Positions 52,027 through 60,494 of a DNA stretch of 64,000 nucleotides are shown here, piece after piece. Source of the DNA: Lachnospiraceae bacterium (GTDB lineage Bacteria; Bacillota; Clostridia; Lachnospirales; Lachnospiraceae). The DNA lies in assembly GCA_900770345.1 (NCBI GenBank), contig CAAGKF010000095.1, positions 10,048 to 74,047 on the forward strand, written 5' to 3'. The notes beneath the pieces were generated by a model. It was not told where the DNA came from. It was given only the letters and a program-made list of their open reading frames with translations, and made no database searches. Made by a program: the position numbers and the translations under genes. The first letter of the stretch is position 1. Each line of letters begins with the position of its first letter.

Positions 52027-52050
52027 GGACAAACATCCCCCCGATTTTCG

Positions 52051-53058
52051 CTAATCCAGCAGTTTCTCCGCTCCTTCCGTATAATGGAGCTCTCCGTCCT
52101 CCGTTATGAAAACACCGTATACTCCCAGGGACTGAGCCAACTCCATCCCTCTTTCCAGACCCAAAGCAAAGCAGGCCGTACTGAGTCCGTCACCGTCCAC
52201 TGACTTTTCCGATATAATAGACACCTGAATCAGCCCATTATCGTAGGGATATCCCGTAGACGGATTCAGCAGATGATGATAATTCACCCCGTCCTTTACA
52301 AAATGACGCTCATAAACTCCGGAAGACACAACAGACATATCTCTGATCTTAAGAGCCGCCACTGTCTCTGTCCGATCGGCAAAAGGCTTCTGAAGACCGA
52401 TCTTAAACTCGCCTCCGCCCGGCTTTTCTCCTACACAAAGTACGTTTCCGCCCAGATTGATGATCGCACTTTTTACTCCCTGCTCCTTCAGATAAGCCTT
52501 CAGTTCATCGGCAATAAATCCTTTGGCAATGGCCCCCAGGTCAATAGTAGTCACATCATCGGCAAAGGTCACCTGCGTTCCCTCCAGAGAAACCTTCCGG
52601 TAGTCCACCCGTTTTACCAGCTCTCCGATCTCCTCCTCGGACGGTATCTGCGGATCCTCACCGGTAAAATTCCAGAGAGAGCTTAAAGGTTCAATGGTAA
52701 TATCGAAGGCTCCGTCTGAAATCCGGCTGTATTCCAGCCCCTTTTCCAGCACTCTGGCCGCAGGCTCCGACACGGTAAAGGTCCTCTCTCCGGGTTTTCT
52801 ATGATTCAGCCGGTAGATCTCGCTTTCCTCCAGCGTTTTGCTCAGACGCTTTTCATATTCGGAACACAGCTCAATACAGCCGTCCAGGATCTCCTCATCC
52901 TGACTGTCATACAGCGTCACTGTCACAAATGTGTTCAACAAAAAAGACGACCGACTGACAGGGTCTGCCGTTTTTGCACTGCACCCTGCCAGCCAAGCCG
53001 TACTTATGATCATCCAAATAATCCCTGCTATCCTTCTTTTTAAACCTGTCATTTTCAT
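52051..53058 (-). CDS. apbE: FAD:protein FMN transferase (ApbE), lipoprotein
   Basis: 335 residues from ATG 53058. Lipoprotein signal with lipobox LAGC near residue 26, so anchored outside the cytoplasmic membrane. ApbE domain: FVTVTLYDSQDEE, TIDLGAIAKGFIADELK (Mg/FAD), AIINLGGNVLCVG, HHLLNPSTGYP and VDGLSTACF-like DGDGLSTACFALG. Transfers FMN onto Thr of redox proteins such as Rnf/Nqr subunits or extracellular flavoproteins; the target is not in this window. No SD is visible and the promoter's -10 ends 7 nt before the ATG, suggesting a leaderless mRNA. Other in-frame ATGs at 53067 and 53052. Confidence 0.9.
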   Translation of the reverse strand: MKMTGLKRRIAGIIWMIISTAWLAGCSAKTADPVSRSSFLLNTFVTVTLYDSQDEEILDGCIELCSEYEKRLSKTLEESEIYRLNHRKPGERTFTVSEPAARVLEKGLEYSRISDGAFDITIEPLSSLWNFTGEDPQIPSEEEIGELVKRVDYRKVSLEGTQVTFADDVTTIDLGAIAKGFIADELKAYLKEQGVKSAIINLGGNVLCVGEKPGGGEFKIGLQKPFADRTETVAALKIRDMSVVSSGVYERHFVKDGVNYHHLLNPSTGYPYDNGLIQVSIISEKSVDGDGLSTACFALGLERGMELAQSLGVYGVFITEDGELHYTEGAEKLLD

Positions 53059-53065
53059 GATTTTC

Positions 53066-53094
53066 ATTCTAGCACTGCCCTATATAAAAGTCAA
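53066..53094 (-). promoter_or_regulatory. Promoter for apbE
   Basis: Minus strand TTGACT (53094-53089), 17-nt spacer, TAGAAT (53071-53066). The TGA within TTGACT is the stop codon of the Lrp gene. Confidence 0.7.
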
Positions 53095-53552
53095 GCCGGG
53101 TCCTCTCCTCCCGGAATAGCTGAATAAATATTTTTGATCTCCTTCAGCACAAAATGAGTTCTGGTGGCGGAGACCCCCGGGGTGCTCTTTATCGTCCTGT
53201 GGATCCGCTCCAGTTCATCGGAGGAAGCACAGGATATCTTGATAATGAAATCATAATCTCCTGTCAGGTAATAACAGTCCACAATATTGGGATGCTTCCG
53301 GATCAGCTCCGTAAAGCTGTCATGAAATTTCGGATGCTCCAGGCTGATCTCCATCAGAGCTGTCACATCATTTCCCAGGGCCTTGGAATCCACCACTACC
53401 GTATATCCTTTGATGACTCCGGCCTCCTCCATCTTCTTGATCCGGTCCAGCACAGCCGACACGGACAGCCGTATGGTCTTTCCGATTTCCGAAGCAGTTT
53501 CGCGTCCCTTATCCTTCAAAATCCGGAGAATTTTATAATCAATTTTATCCAT
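53091..53552 (-). CDS. Lrp/AsnC family regulator
   Basis: 153 residues. N-terminal winged helix (DKIDYKILRILKDKGRETASEIGKTIRLSVSAVLDRIKKMEEAG) and C-terminal RAM domain (about 65-140, CYYLTGDYDFIIKISCASSDELE). Amino-acid-responsive regulators of this family act locally or globally; divergent from the LysR gene with 77 bp between them. Confidence 0.92.
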   Translation of the reverse strand: MDKIDYKILRILKDKGRETASEIGKTIRLSVSAVLDRIKKMEEAGVIKGYTVVVDSKALGNDVTALMEISLEHPKFHDSFTELIRKHPNIVDCYYLTGDYDFIIKISCASSDELERIHRTIKSTPGVSATRTHFVLKEIKNIYSAIPGGEDPA

Positions 53553-53574
53553 TCTTTGCCCCCTGTTGTTTTCC

Positions 53575-53603
53575 TTTTCATTTTGTCCTTCCTGGTATAT
53601 AAT
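53575..53603 (+). promoter_or_regulatory. Promoter for the LysR gene
   Basis: TTTTCA, 17-nt spacer, TATAAT (53598-53603), 27 nt upstream of the ATG. Confidence 0.55.
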
Positions 53604-53629
53604 AACATAAAATGCCGAGGAGTTGAACC

Positions 53630-54580
53630 ATGAATCTTTCTTATTTAAAATATGCGGTAGAGGTAGAGAAGACCGGCTCTGTCACAAAAGCCGCCCGGAA
53701 TTTTTATATGAACCAGCCTCACCTGAGCAAGATCATCCGGGAACTGGAACGTGACCTGGGAAGTCCCATTTTTAACCGCACCAGCCGCGGCATGGTTCCC
53801 ACCAAAAAGGGAGAAGAGTTTCTCCGCTATGCCAAAGCCATTCTGGTACAGGAGGAACAGATCGAGTCTCTGTGCAGCAGAAACAGAGAGCTCGCTCTGG
53901 AGATCAGCATATGTGTTCCCAGGGCTTCCTATATTTCCTGCGCCTTCAGCTCCTTCCTTCAGGATATGAGCGGTCTTCCTACCATGAAAGTGGGGTATAT
54001 GGAGACCAATACGCTGGATACCATCCGGCGCCTTTCCTCCAAGGAGTCTGATATCGGCATTATCCGCTGCCGTTCCCTCTATGAATCCTATTATCGGAAA
54101 ATCCTACAGGATGAAAATCTGGAAGCAAAAGAGCTGTGGGAATTTTCCAGACAGGTACTTATGTCAGAAAAGCATCCTCTAGCTGCCAGAGACAACCTGA
54201 CCTATCTGGATTTTTCCGACTTCATCGAACTGGTACAGGGAGATATCATGACCTCCTCCTTCACTTTCGAGGGACAGGACGCTTCAGCCACCGGGGGCAA
54301 TTCCCGCAAAACCATCTCTATTTATGACCGCGGAAGTCAGCTGGAGCTTTTAAGGCAGCTGCCTTCCTCCTATATGTGGACAAGTCCCATCCCTGAAAAC
54401 GCACTGACCGATCAGGGACTGATCCAGCGTCCCTGCAGCTGCCCCGGAAACCTGTACAAGGATATCCTGATCTTCCGCAGCGGATACCGCTTTTCAAAGG
54501 AAGAAACTGTCTTTCTCCGTCACCTGGTGGAAATGATCAGCATGCTGTCAGCGGACCGGACCCGCCGCCTTCCTGAATGA
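53630..54580 (+). CDS. LysR family transcription regulator
   Basis: 316 residues. Typical N-terminal LysR helix-turn-helix (LSYLKYAVEVEKTGSVTKAARNFYMNQPHLSKIIRELERDLG) and a periplasmic-binding-like effector domain (about 90-300, MKVGYMETNTLDTIRRLSSKESDIGIIR). SD GAGGAG 6 nt from the ATG. Target unknown; the neighbours are an Lrp gene behind it and hflKC converging on it. Confidence 0.92.
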   Translation: MNLSYLKYAVEVEKTGSVTKAARNFYMNQPHLSKIIRELERDLGSPIFNRTSRGMVPTKKGEEFLRYAKAILVQEEQIESLCSRNRELALEISICVPRASYISCAFSSFLQDMSGLPTMKVGYMETNTLDTIRRLSSKESDIGIIRCRSLYESYYRKILQDENLEAKELWEFSRQVLMSEKHPLAARDNLTYLDFSDFIELVQGDIMTSSFTFEGQDASATGGNSRKTISIYDRGSQLELLRQLPSSYMWTSPIPENALTDQGLIQRPCSCPGNLYKDILIFRSGYRFSKEETVFLRHLVEMISMLSADRTRRLPE

Positions 54581-54608
54581 CATGCAGTATTCAGAAGTCC
54601 TCAGGCAT

Positions 54609-55487
54609 TCAGTTTCCTGAAAGGATCCTGGCCAGTTCGCTGTTCTGATTCAGGATGATCGTCTTGTTTTCCCCCTTCAGGGATGCCTTCAGCGCATCCA
54701 GGGAGCGGACGTAATTGTAAAAATCTGCCTTGTCAGCGTCATTATAGGCTTCGCTCAATATCTGCATGTACCTTGCTTCGCCCTCTGCCTTGATTTTTTC
54801 TGCCTCCGCATTGGCCTTCGCAACAGTTTCTTTTACATTTTTATCCGTTTCATTTTTGATCAGAGAGGACTGGTATTCTCCGTCCGCCGTATATTGAGCC
54901 GCAATGTTGTTGCGCTCAGAGATCATTCGCTGGTACACCGATTCCTTGTTGGAATCCGGCAGATCCAGTTTTTTTGTTTCCACCGCGTAAATATGGATGC
55001 CGTAGGAATCCATGGAATTTCCGATATTTTCCGTTATCGTTTTTGCCAGATCACCGTCCCGTCCGGAAATAATATCAGCCTGGTTGGTGGAGGAAAGTAC
55101 ATTTTTAATGGAATTATAAACCACATTGCCCAGACGGACCTCCGCCTTCTCCTTGCTGGCATTTAAGGAAGACAGATACTTCACCGGGTCATTGATATCC
55201 CAGATCACAAAGGAATCCACTGTCATAACCTTCTTGTCCTTTGTAGTGACATCGCTGGGATAGAGATCGGAGATCATTTTATATTTCGGTATCTTCTGAA
55301 CAGACTGGAGGAAGGGAATGCGCAGAGACGGTCCCGCTTCCGATTCCACCCGCACCACTTTTCCAAACTGTATGATCAGAGAATATTCGTTGGCCTTCGT
55401 CACCACCAGCGGATTCACCACAAAAAGAGCCATCAGAAGAATCACCAGAATGCTTATATTGCGGATAAATCTTGTCAGTACTTTCAT
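54609..55487 (-). CDS. hflC: SPFH protein HflC
   Basis: 292 residues. One N-terminal membrane helix (ISILVILLMALFVVNPLVV) and an SPFH/band 7 domain (about 30-215) followed by an Ala/Glu-rich helix (KANAEAEKIKAEGEARYMQIL) and ILNQNSELARIL. With HflK it forms the large ring that encloses and modulates the FtsH protease. Overlaps hflK by 4 nt (ATGA), so translation is coupled. Confidence 0.92.
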   Translation of the reverse strand: MKVLTRFIRNISILVILLMALFVVNPLVVTKANEYSLIIQFGKVVRVESEAGPSLRIPFLQSVQKIPKYKMISDLYPSDVTTKDKKVMTVDSFVIWDINDPVKYLSSLNASKEKAEVRLGNVVYNSIKNVLSSTNQADIISGRDGDLAKTITENIGNSMDSYGIHIYAVETKKLDLPDSNKESVYQRMISERNNIAAQYTADGEYQSSLIKNETDKNVKETVAKANAEAEKIKAEGEARYMQILSEAYNDADKADFYNYVRSLDALKASLKGENKTIILNQNSELARILSGN

Positions 55488-56656
55488 GGCTGTCCTCCCT
55501 CCTCTTCATTTACCGTGCTGTTTTCTGTTACCGGCTGTCCGACAGCTCCCGCAGCGTATGAGCCTTTAAGCTCTCCCATAAAGGAATCCAGCGGCAGCAG
55601 CGTCTGTGTGCCGTCGGAACCGTTGATGATCACCTTTAACTCCGGCAGGATCTCCTCCATGGTCTCATAAAACATACGCTTCTTTGTGATCAGCGGATAC
55701 TTGGCGTACTCCTCATACATATCGTTGAAACGCGACACCTGTCCTTCCGCCTCACTGATCCTCTGCTGGCGGTAAGCCTCCGCATCTCTGGTGGCCTTGT
55801 CGGCCTTTGCGTTGGCCGCAGGAATCTGCTGGGACTGATACTTTCTCGCCTCGTTGATCCTGGTATCCATTCCCTGCTTGGCATCCTCCACCGCTTTAAA
55901 GGCATTATTTACATCCTCCGTAGGCGGCTCCGCATCCTGAATCGTTACATTATAAATACCGATACCGATATCCTCCTGCTCCAGCCGTTCCGAAAGCAGC
56001 GATTTTACCTTGGCCTGGATCTCTGATTTTCCTGTAGTAATGACCTCGTCCACATTGTAGGAGCCCACTGTATCACGGATATAGGACTGAGCCAGATTTT
56101 TTAATATGGAAATGGATGTCTCACTGTTAATGTAGGCCTTGATGGGATCCACGATCTGGTATTCAATGTAGAAATCCACATTTACAAAATTAAAATCCTT
56201 GGTGATCATCTCTGACTCTGACGGAATGGACGCCGTATTCTCTATATATTCATCCCCATAATCCATGCGGCTGGCCGCGTTCTGTTCCAGGCTCAGCGTG
56301 TAGTCCGGATCATAGCCGATGGGCATTCCCTTGATTTCCTTGGACATCTTATGTACTTTCTGAATAAAAGGATATTTAAACTTCGGACCGGAGGTGGTCA
56401 CACTGGAAGGTATTCCGAATGTGGTAAGCACTGCCATCTCATTTTCCGAAAGGGTATAAAAAGAGTCCAGCGCAGCAATACTCAAAATCGCAGCAGCAAT
56501 GGCAAATTTCACCGGACGCAGAAGACGCTTCATCTTTTTTTCACTGTTTTCTCCGTTTGGATAAATCGTATCCGCCTCGCCGCCGGGAGGTGCTCCGGTA
56601 TGTGAAAAGGCTGACGAATTCATGCCCCTCCCGAATTTCCCCTTAAAAAAACTCAT
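55484..56656 (-). CDS. hflK: SPFH protein HflK
   Basis: 390 residues. Cytoplasmic Gly/Pro-rich N-terminus (about 1-45), one membrane helix (FAIAAAILSIAALDSFYTL), SPFH domain (about 65-270) including GIGIYNVTIQDAEPPTEDVNNAF, then the charged helix ANAKADKATRDAEAYRQQRI and a Gln/Glu tail. Partner of HflC. SD GGAGAT. ORF begins MSFFKGKFGRGMN. Confidence 0.92.
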   Translation of the reverse strand: MSFFKGKFGRGMNSSAFSHTGAPPGGEADTIYPNGENSEKKMKRLLRPVKFAIAAAILSIAALDSFYTLSENEMAVLTTFGIPSSVTTSGPKFKYPFIQKVHKMSKEIKGMPIGYDPDYTLSLEQNAASRMDYGDEYIENTASIPSESEMITKDFNFVNVDFYIEYQIVDPIKAYINSETSISILKNLAQSYIRDTVGSYNVDEVITTGKSEIQAKVKSLLSERLEQEDIGIGIYNVTIQDAEPPTEDVNNAFKAVEDAKQGMDTRINEARKYQSQQIPAANAKADKATRDAEAYRQQRISEAEGQVSRFNDMYEEYAKYPLITKKRMFYETMEEILPELKVIINGSDGTQTLLPLDSFMGELKGSYAAGAVGQPVTENSTVNEEEGGQP

Positions 56657-56776
56657 ATGTAATCTCCTTCCCTGTTTTCAGTAATTTGTTCCAGTATATC
56701 ACAACATTCTGTTAATAGATAGTGCAAATGGCCTTTTACTAATTTTTAATATTTATTTTAGAATGATATCTGTACC

Positions 56777-56797
56777 GGCATATCGGTATGCCTTTTT
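56777..56797 (+). terminator. Small hairpin with T-tract before the alcohol dehydrogenase
   Basis: GGCATA-TCGG-TATGCC then TTTTT, in the 226-bp gap between hflK and the dehydrogenase gene. Short stem; may be an attenuator if transcription starts upstream. No convincing promoter was found in the gap. Confidence 0.4.
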
Positions 56798-56882
56798 CAT
56801 ATCTACCCGTATATCTGCTTTTGTGCTATTCTTTTATTGACAAATAAATAACAAATTCATCTCGTATCAGGGAGGTTATACC

Positions 56883-58070
56883 ATGAGATTTACATTGCCA
56901 AGAGACTTATATCACGGAAAGGATGCCCTGGAGGCATTAAAGACTTTAACAGGAAAGAAGGCCATCGTCGTTGTAGGCGGCGGCTCCATGAAGCGTTTTG
57001 GCTTCCTGGATAAAGTGACTGCCTACCTGAAGGAGGCAGGCATGGAGGTTAAGCTGTTCGAGGGCGTTGAACCGGATCCTTCCGTAGAGACTGTTATGAA
57101 GGGCGCTGCCGCAATGACCGAATTTGAACCTGACTGGATCGTAGCCGTAGGCGGCGGCTCACCGATTGATGCCGCAAAGGCCATGTGGGCATTCTATGAA
57201 TACCCCGAGACCACCTTTGAGGATCTGATCACCCCCTTCAGCTTCCCTACACTGCGCACGAAAGCAAAATTCTGTGCCATTTCTTCCACCTCCGGCACCG
57301 CAACAGAGGTTACCGCATTCTCTGTTATCACCGATTACGCGAAGGGTATTAAATATCCTTTAGCTGATTTCAATATCACACCGGATGTAGCTATCGTAGA
57401 TCCGTCACTGGCCGAGACCATGCCAAAGAAGCTGACAGCTCATACCGGCATGGATGCTATGACACATGCCATTGAGGCATACGTATCCACTCTCCACTGC
57501 GAGTACACAGACCCGTTGGCTCTCCATGCCATCGAGATGATCAACGAGTATCTGATACCATCTTACAACGGCGATATGACAGCCCGTGCTAAGATGCACG
57601 ATGCACAGTGTCTGGCCGGAATGGCATTCTCCAATGCTTTGCTGGGAATCGTTCACTCCATGGCTCACAAGACAGGTGCGGCATATTCAGGCGGCCACAT
57701 TGTTCATGGTTGTGCAAATGCAATGTACCTGCCAAAGGTTATCAAATATAACTCCAGAGAACCTGAGGCCGCCGCAAGATATGCCAAAATTGCAAAATTC
57801 ATCAATTTGCCGGGCAGCACCGATGAGGAGCTGACAGATGCTCTGATTGCAAGGCTCCGCGAAATGAACAAGGCTCTGGATATCCCCACCTGCATCAGGT
57901 ATTATGAGGGCGGAATTATCGATGAAGCTGAATTCATGGAGAAGCTGCCGAAGGTTGCGGAACTGGCCGTAGGCGATGCCTGCACCGGCTCCAACCCCAG
58001 AACCATCACTCCCGACGTTATGGCAAAGCTGCTGAAATGCTGCTACTATGACGAGGAAGTAGATTTCTAA
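56883..58070 (+). CDS. Iron-containing alcohol dehydrogenase
   Basis: 395 residues, type III metal alcohol dehydrogenase of the butanol-dehydrogenase/AdhE-C-terminal type. AVGGGSPIDAAKAMW (NAD(P) loop), STSGTATEVTAFSVITD, TGMDAMTHAIEAYVST (metal Asp/His) and GIVHSMAHKTGAAYSGGHIVHG (metal His). Different subgroup from the fucO product. Strong, codon-biased gene with SD GGGAGG. Substrate (short-chain aldehyde) not determinable. Confidence 0.92.
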   Translation: MRFTLPRDLYHGKDALEALKTLTGKKAIVVVGGGSMKRFGFLDKVTAYLKEAGMEVKLFEGVEPDPSVETVMKGAAAMTEFEPDWIVAVGGGSPIDAAKAMWAFYEYPETTFEDLITPFSFPTLRTKAKFCAISSTSGTATEVTAFSVITDYAKGIKYPLADFNITPDVAIVDPSLAETMPKKLTAHTGMDAMTHAIEAYVSTLHCEYTDPLALHAIEMINEYLIPSYNGDMTARAKMHDAQCLAGMAFSNALLGIVHSMAHKTGAAYSGGHIVHGCANAMYLPKVIKYNSREPEAAARYAKIAKFINLPGSTDEELTDALIARLREMNKALDIPTCIRYYEGGIIDEAEFMEKLPKVAELAVGDACTGSNPRTITPDVMAKLLKCCYYDEEVDF

Positions 58071-58140
58071 ATTGCCTCCACATATTACATATTATAATCC
58101 TTTGGAACAGCGGGGCAGGAAATGTCCCGGTTTACCCCTG

Positions 58141-58177
58141 AAAAAGCAGATGCCAACGCAACCGGCATCTGCTTTTT
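58141..58177. terminator. Bidirectional terminator after the alcohol dehydrogenase
   Basis: AAAAAGCAGATGCC (58141-58154) with GGCATCTGCTTTTT (58164-58177), perfect 14 bp, 9-nt loop. Confidence 0.92.
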
Positions 58178-58210
58178 CTGTCTGTCCTGCGCACCCGCGG
58201 AAATCATGAT

Positions 58211-58792
58211 CTACCGTCTGCTGTTCAGCAGCCGTTCCACATATCTCATATACCAGCACAGCGCTGCCACCACAAACACCTCCAGAAGACTGGTTATAAA
58301 CCCTGCCTTCAGAAGAAAAACAAGGGCAGCGGCAGACAAAAGCCACAGCAACCCCCAGGCACGCTGAAAACGAAGCCGGTCTCTCCTGCTGATGTCCCAT
58401 AAAAACAGCACCATTCCGGCCGTCAGCAGCACCGGAGAAAAAAAAGCCAGAAAAACATGCAGAAAGGCACAGACAGGATATTGTCCCGGCAGATAGGGTA
58501 TCAGCACCGCTGTAAAAAGAAAGACTGCAGCCACATACACCAGCCACTTTCCCGCTGTTTTCCGATAACATCCCAACCGGAACAGATACCGCATATAGAT
58601 ACAATAATAAATTCCTGCCAAAAAGCCCCACAATGCAAACAGAATCTGATTTCCCGCCTGATTTCCCAGCACCGAGAGGTTGGTATCCCGCCAGTTTCCC
58701 AGGGAAGCCAGAAAAATAGTGGATCCCGGCACAAGATAAATGGTAAACAGGTCGTATTTTCCCTTAAAGTCCTTTCTTTTCCTCTCTCCCAT
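58211..58792 (-). CDS. Hypothetical membrane protein
   Basis: 193 residues from ATG 58792 (MGERKRKDFKGKYDLF), six probable membrane helices, Arg-rich loops and a basic C-terminus. No motif assigns a function; the pattern LGNWRDTNLSVLGN ... FALWGFLAGIYY recalls uncharacterised DUF998-like integral proteins only loosely. GGAG lies about 13 nt before the ATG. Lies downstream of nothing obvious on its strand; the next gene upstream, encoding the aminotransferase, ends at 58939 running the same way, so read-through is possible only from there. Confidence 0.6.
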   Translation of the reverse strand: MGERKRKDFKGKYDLFTIYLVPGSTIFLASLGNWRDTNLSVLGNQAGNQILFALWGFLAGIYYCIYMRYLFRLGCYRKTAGKWLVYVAAVFLFTAVLIPYLPGQYPVCAFLHVFLAFFSPVLLTAGMVLFLWDISRRDRLRFQRAWGLLWLLSAAALVFLLKAGFITSLLEVFVVAALCWYMRYVERLLNSRR

Positions 58793-58938
58793 AATTTCAG
58801 CGCCTCTCCAAAGATCAGTGAAAACCCTGCTTCTGCGTCGTTTTAAAATAAAAACAGAGAGCCGGACCACCGTTTCCGGCGATTCTGCTCTCTGTCATTA
58901 TCTGAATTATGGGGCAATTTTACACTTGTATGATTTTC

Positions 58939-60228
58939 CTATTCCATATCCTTTAAAAGCTTTTCCGCGCTGACCAGCTTTACGCAAAGGGCAAACAGCT
59001 CCGTAGCTGTGATAAGATCACCTAAAGGCGGATAGGTCGGCGCAATACGGATATTCCTGTCCAGAGGATCCTTTCCGTACGGGTAGGTTGCTCCGGCCGG
59101 AGTCATCACCACGCCTGCCTTCTTGCATCTTGCCACGATATTCTTTGCACAGCCCTCCAGCGAATCAAAGGAGATAAAGTATCCGCCCTTCGGCTTGGTC
59201 CATTCTCCGATTTCCAGGCCGCCCAGCTCTCTGTCAAGGATCTCCTCCACTGCCTCAAATTTGGGACGGATGATATCCGCATGCTTTCTCATATGCTCTA
59301 CCATTCCATGGATATCTCCGAAATAGCGCACATGACGAAGCTGGTTCACCTTGTCATGACCGATGGTCTGATTCTTTAACTGAGCCTTGATATCCTCCAA
59401 GTTGTTGTGAGAGGTGGCGATTGCCGCAATACCGGAGCCCGGGAAGCTGATCTTGGATGTAGAAGCAAACTTGTAAACCAGGTCAGGATTTCCTGCTCTC
59501 TTGCACTCTGCCAGGATCTCGATCAGATGATCCTGATCATGATCATAGAGATGATGAACACCGTAGGCATTATCCCAGAAAATACGGAAATCAGGAGCAG
59601 CAGGCTCCAGTCTCGCGAAACGACGTACTGTCTCATCAGAGTAAGAGTAGCCCTGCGGATTGGAGTACTTGGGAACACACCAGATGCCCTTAATGGAAGC
59701 GTCATTGGCAACCAGCTCCTCTACCATATCCATATCCGGACCCTGGGGAGTCATGGGAACGTTGATCATTTCAATGCCAAAATATTCGGTAATAGCAAAA
59801 TGACGATCATATCCGGGAACGGGGCAGAGGAATTTCACCTTATCCAGCTTGCACCAGGGAGTGTTGCCCATGATACCGTGAGTCATAGCACGGGATACCG
59901 TATCATACATTACATTCAGGCTGGAATTTCCGTAAATGATAATGGTGGTGGGATTTACCTCCATCATATCCGCCAGAAGCTCCTTTGCCTCGTCAATACC
60001 GGTAAGCACACCGTAGTTGCGGCAGTCTGTACCATCCTCACAGGTAAGGTCATCGTTGCTGCTTAAAACATCCATCATGCCCATCGAAAGGTCCAGCTGA
60101 TCTGCAGATGGCTTTCCTCTGGACATATCAAGCTTTAAATCCTTTCCCTGCATCTCACGATACTGAGCCTTCAGCTCCTTGCGAAGTTCCTGCAGCTCTT
60201 CCTTGGTCATCTCTGCATATGGCTTCAT
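58939..60228 (-). CDS. Class Ic aspartate aminotransferase-like enzyme
   Basis: 429 residues, PLP fold type I, of the 'aspartate aminotransferase subgroup Ic' (PF12897 type) rather than the usual AspC. Signatures: MSRGKPSADQLDLSMGM near residue 38, NYGVLTGIDEAKELLA near 71, NSSLNVMYDT near 100, WDNAYGVHHLYDHD near 215 (PLP Asp/Tyr), and Schiff-base Lys in FASTSKISFPGSG near 255. SD GGAGGA. Makes aspartate or interconverts keto acids; the natural pair is aspartate/2-oxoglutarate. Confidence 0.88.
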   Translation of the reverse strand: MKPYAEMTKEELQELRKELKAQYREMQGKDLKLDMSRGKPSADQLDLSMGMMDVLSSNDDLTCEDGTDCRNYGVLTGIDEAKELLADMMEVNPTTIIIYGNSSLNVMYDTVSRAMTHGIMGNTPWCKLDKVKFLCPVPGYDRHFAITEYFGIEMINVPMTPQGPDMDMVEELVANDASIKGIWCVPKYSNPQGYSYSDETVRRFARLEPAAPDFRIFWDNAYGVHHLYDHDQDHLIEILAECKRAGNPDLVYKFASTSKISFPGSGIAAIATSHNNLEDIKAQLKNQTIGHDKVNQLRHVRYFGDIHGMVEHMRKHADIIRPKFEAVEEILDRELGGLEIGEWTKPKGGYFISFDSLEGCAKNIVARCKKAGVVMTPAGATYPYGKDPLDRNIRIAPTYPPLGDLITATELFALCVKLVSAEKLLKDME

Positions 60229-60411
60229 AATATCCTCCTCATCGAACCTGTGGTATTCATCCCAGGTATTTATTCTATCCCGGAAATCTTCCCGCCTGTC
60301 TCAAGAACAGGCAGCGGGCAGATGTTGTCTGTCGGCGTACATCTGTCAGCCCCTGATTTACATTTCCGTACATTGTAGAAAATAATACACCCAAACCGGT
60401 ACTTCCGTCAA
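60229..60411 (-). promoter_or_regulatory. Promoter and structured leader of the aminotransferase
   Basis: Minus strand TTGACG (60411-60406), 18-nt spacer, TATTAT (60387-60382). The leader of about 145 nt contains CAGATGT/ACATCTG and CCTGT/ACAGG hairpins but matches no riboswitch class I know. Confidence 0.55.
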
Positions 60412-60494
60412 TACAAAATTTGCTTATAGTGTTAAAATCTGTACTTATATCTTTCTTTTTTGCTCCCAATTAAGCTTATATAACCAGGTTTTTC

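Noticed and set aside
60241..60260. GGTTCGA word on the minus strand, as in a tRNA T-loop
   Set aside because: No acceptor, anticodon or D arms around it; it belongs to the aminotransferase leader.
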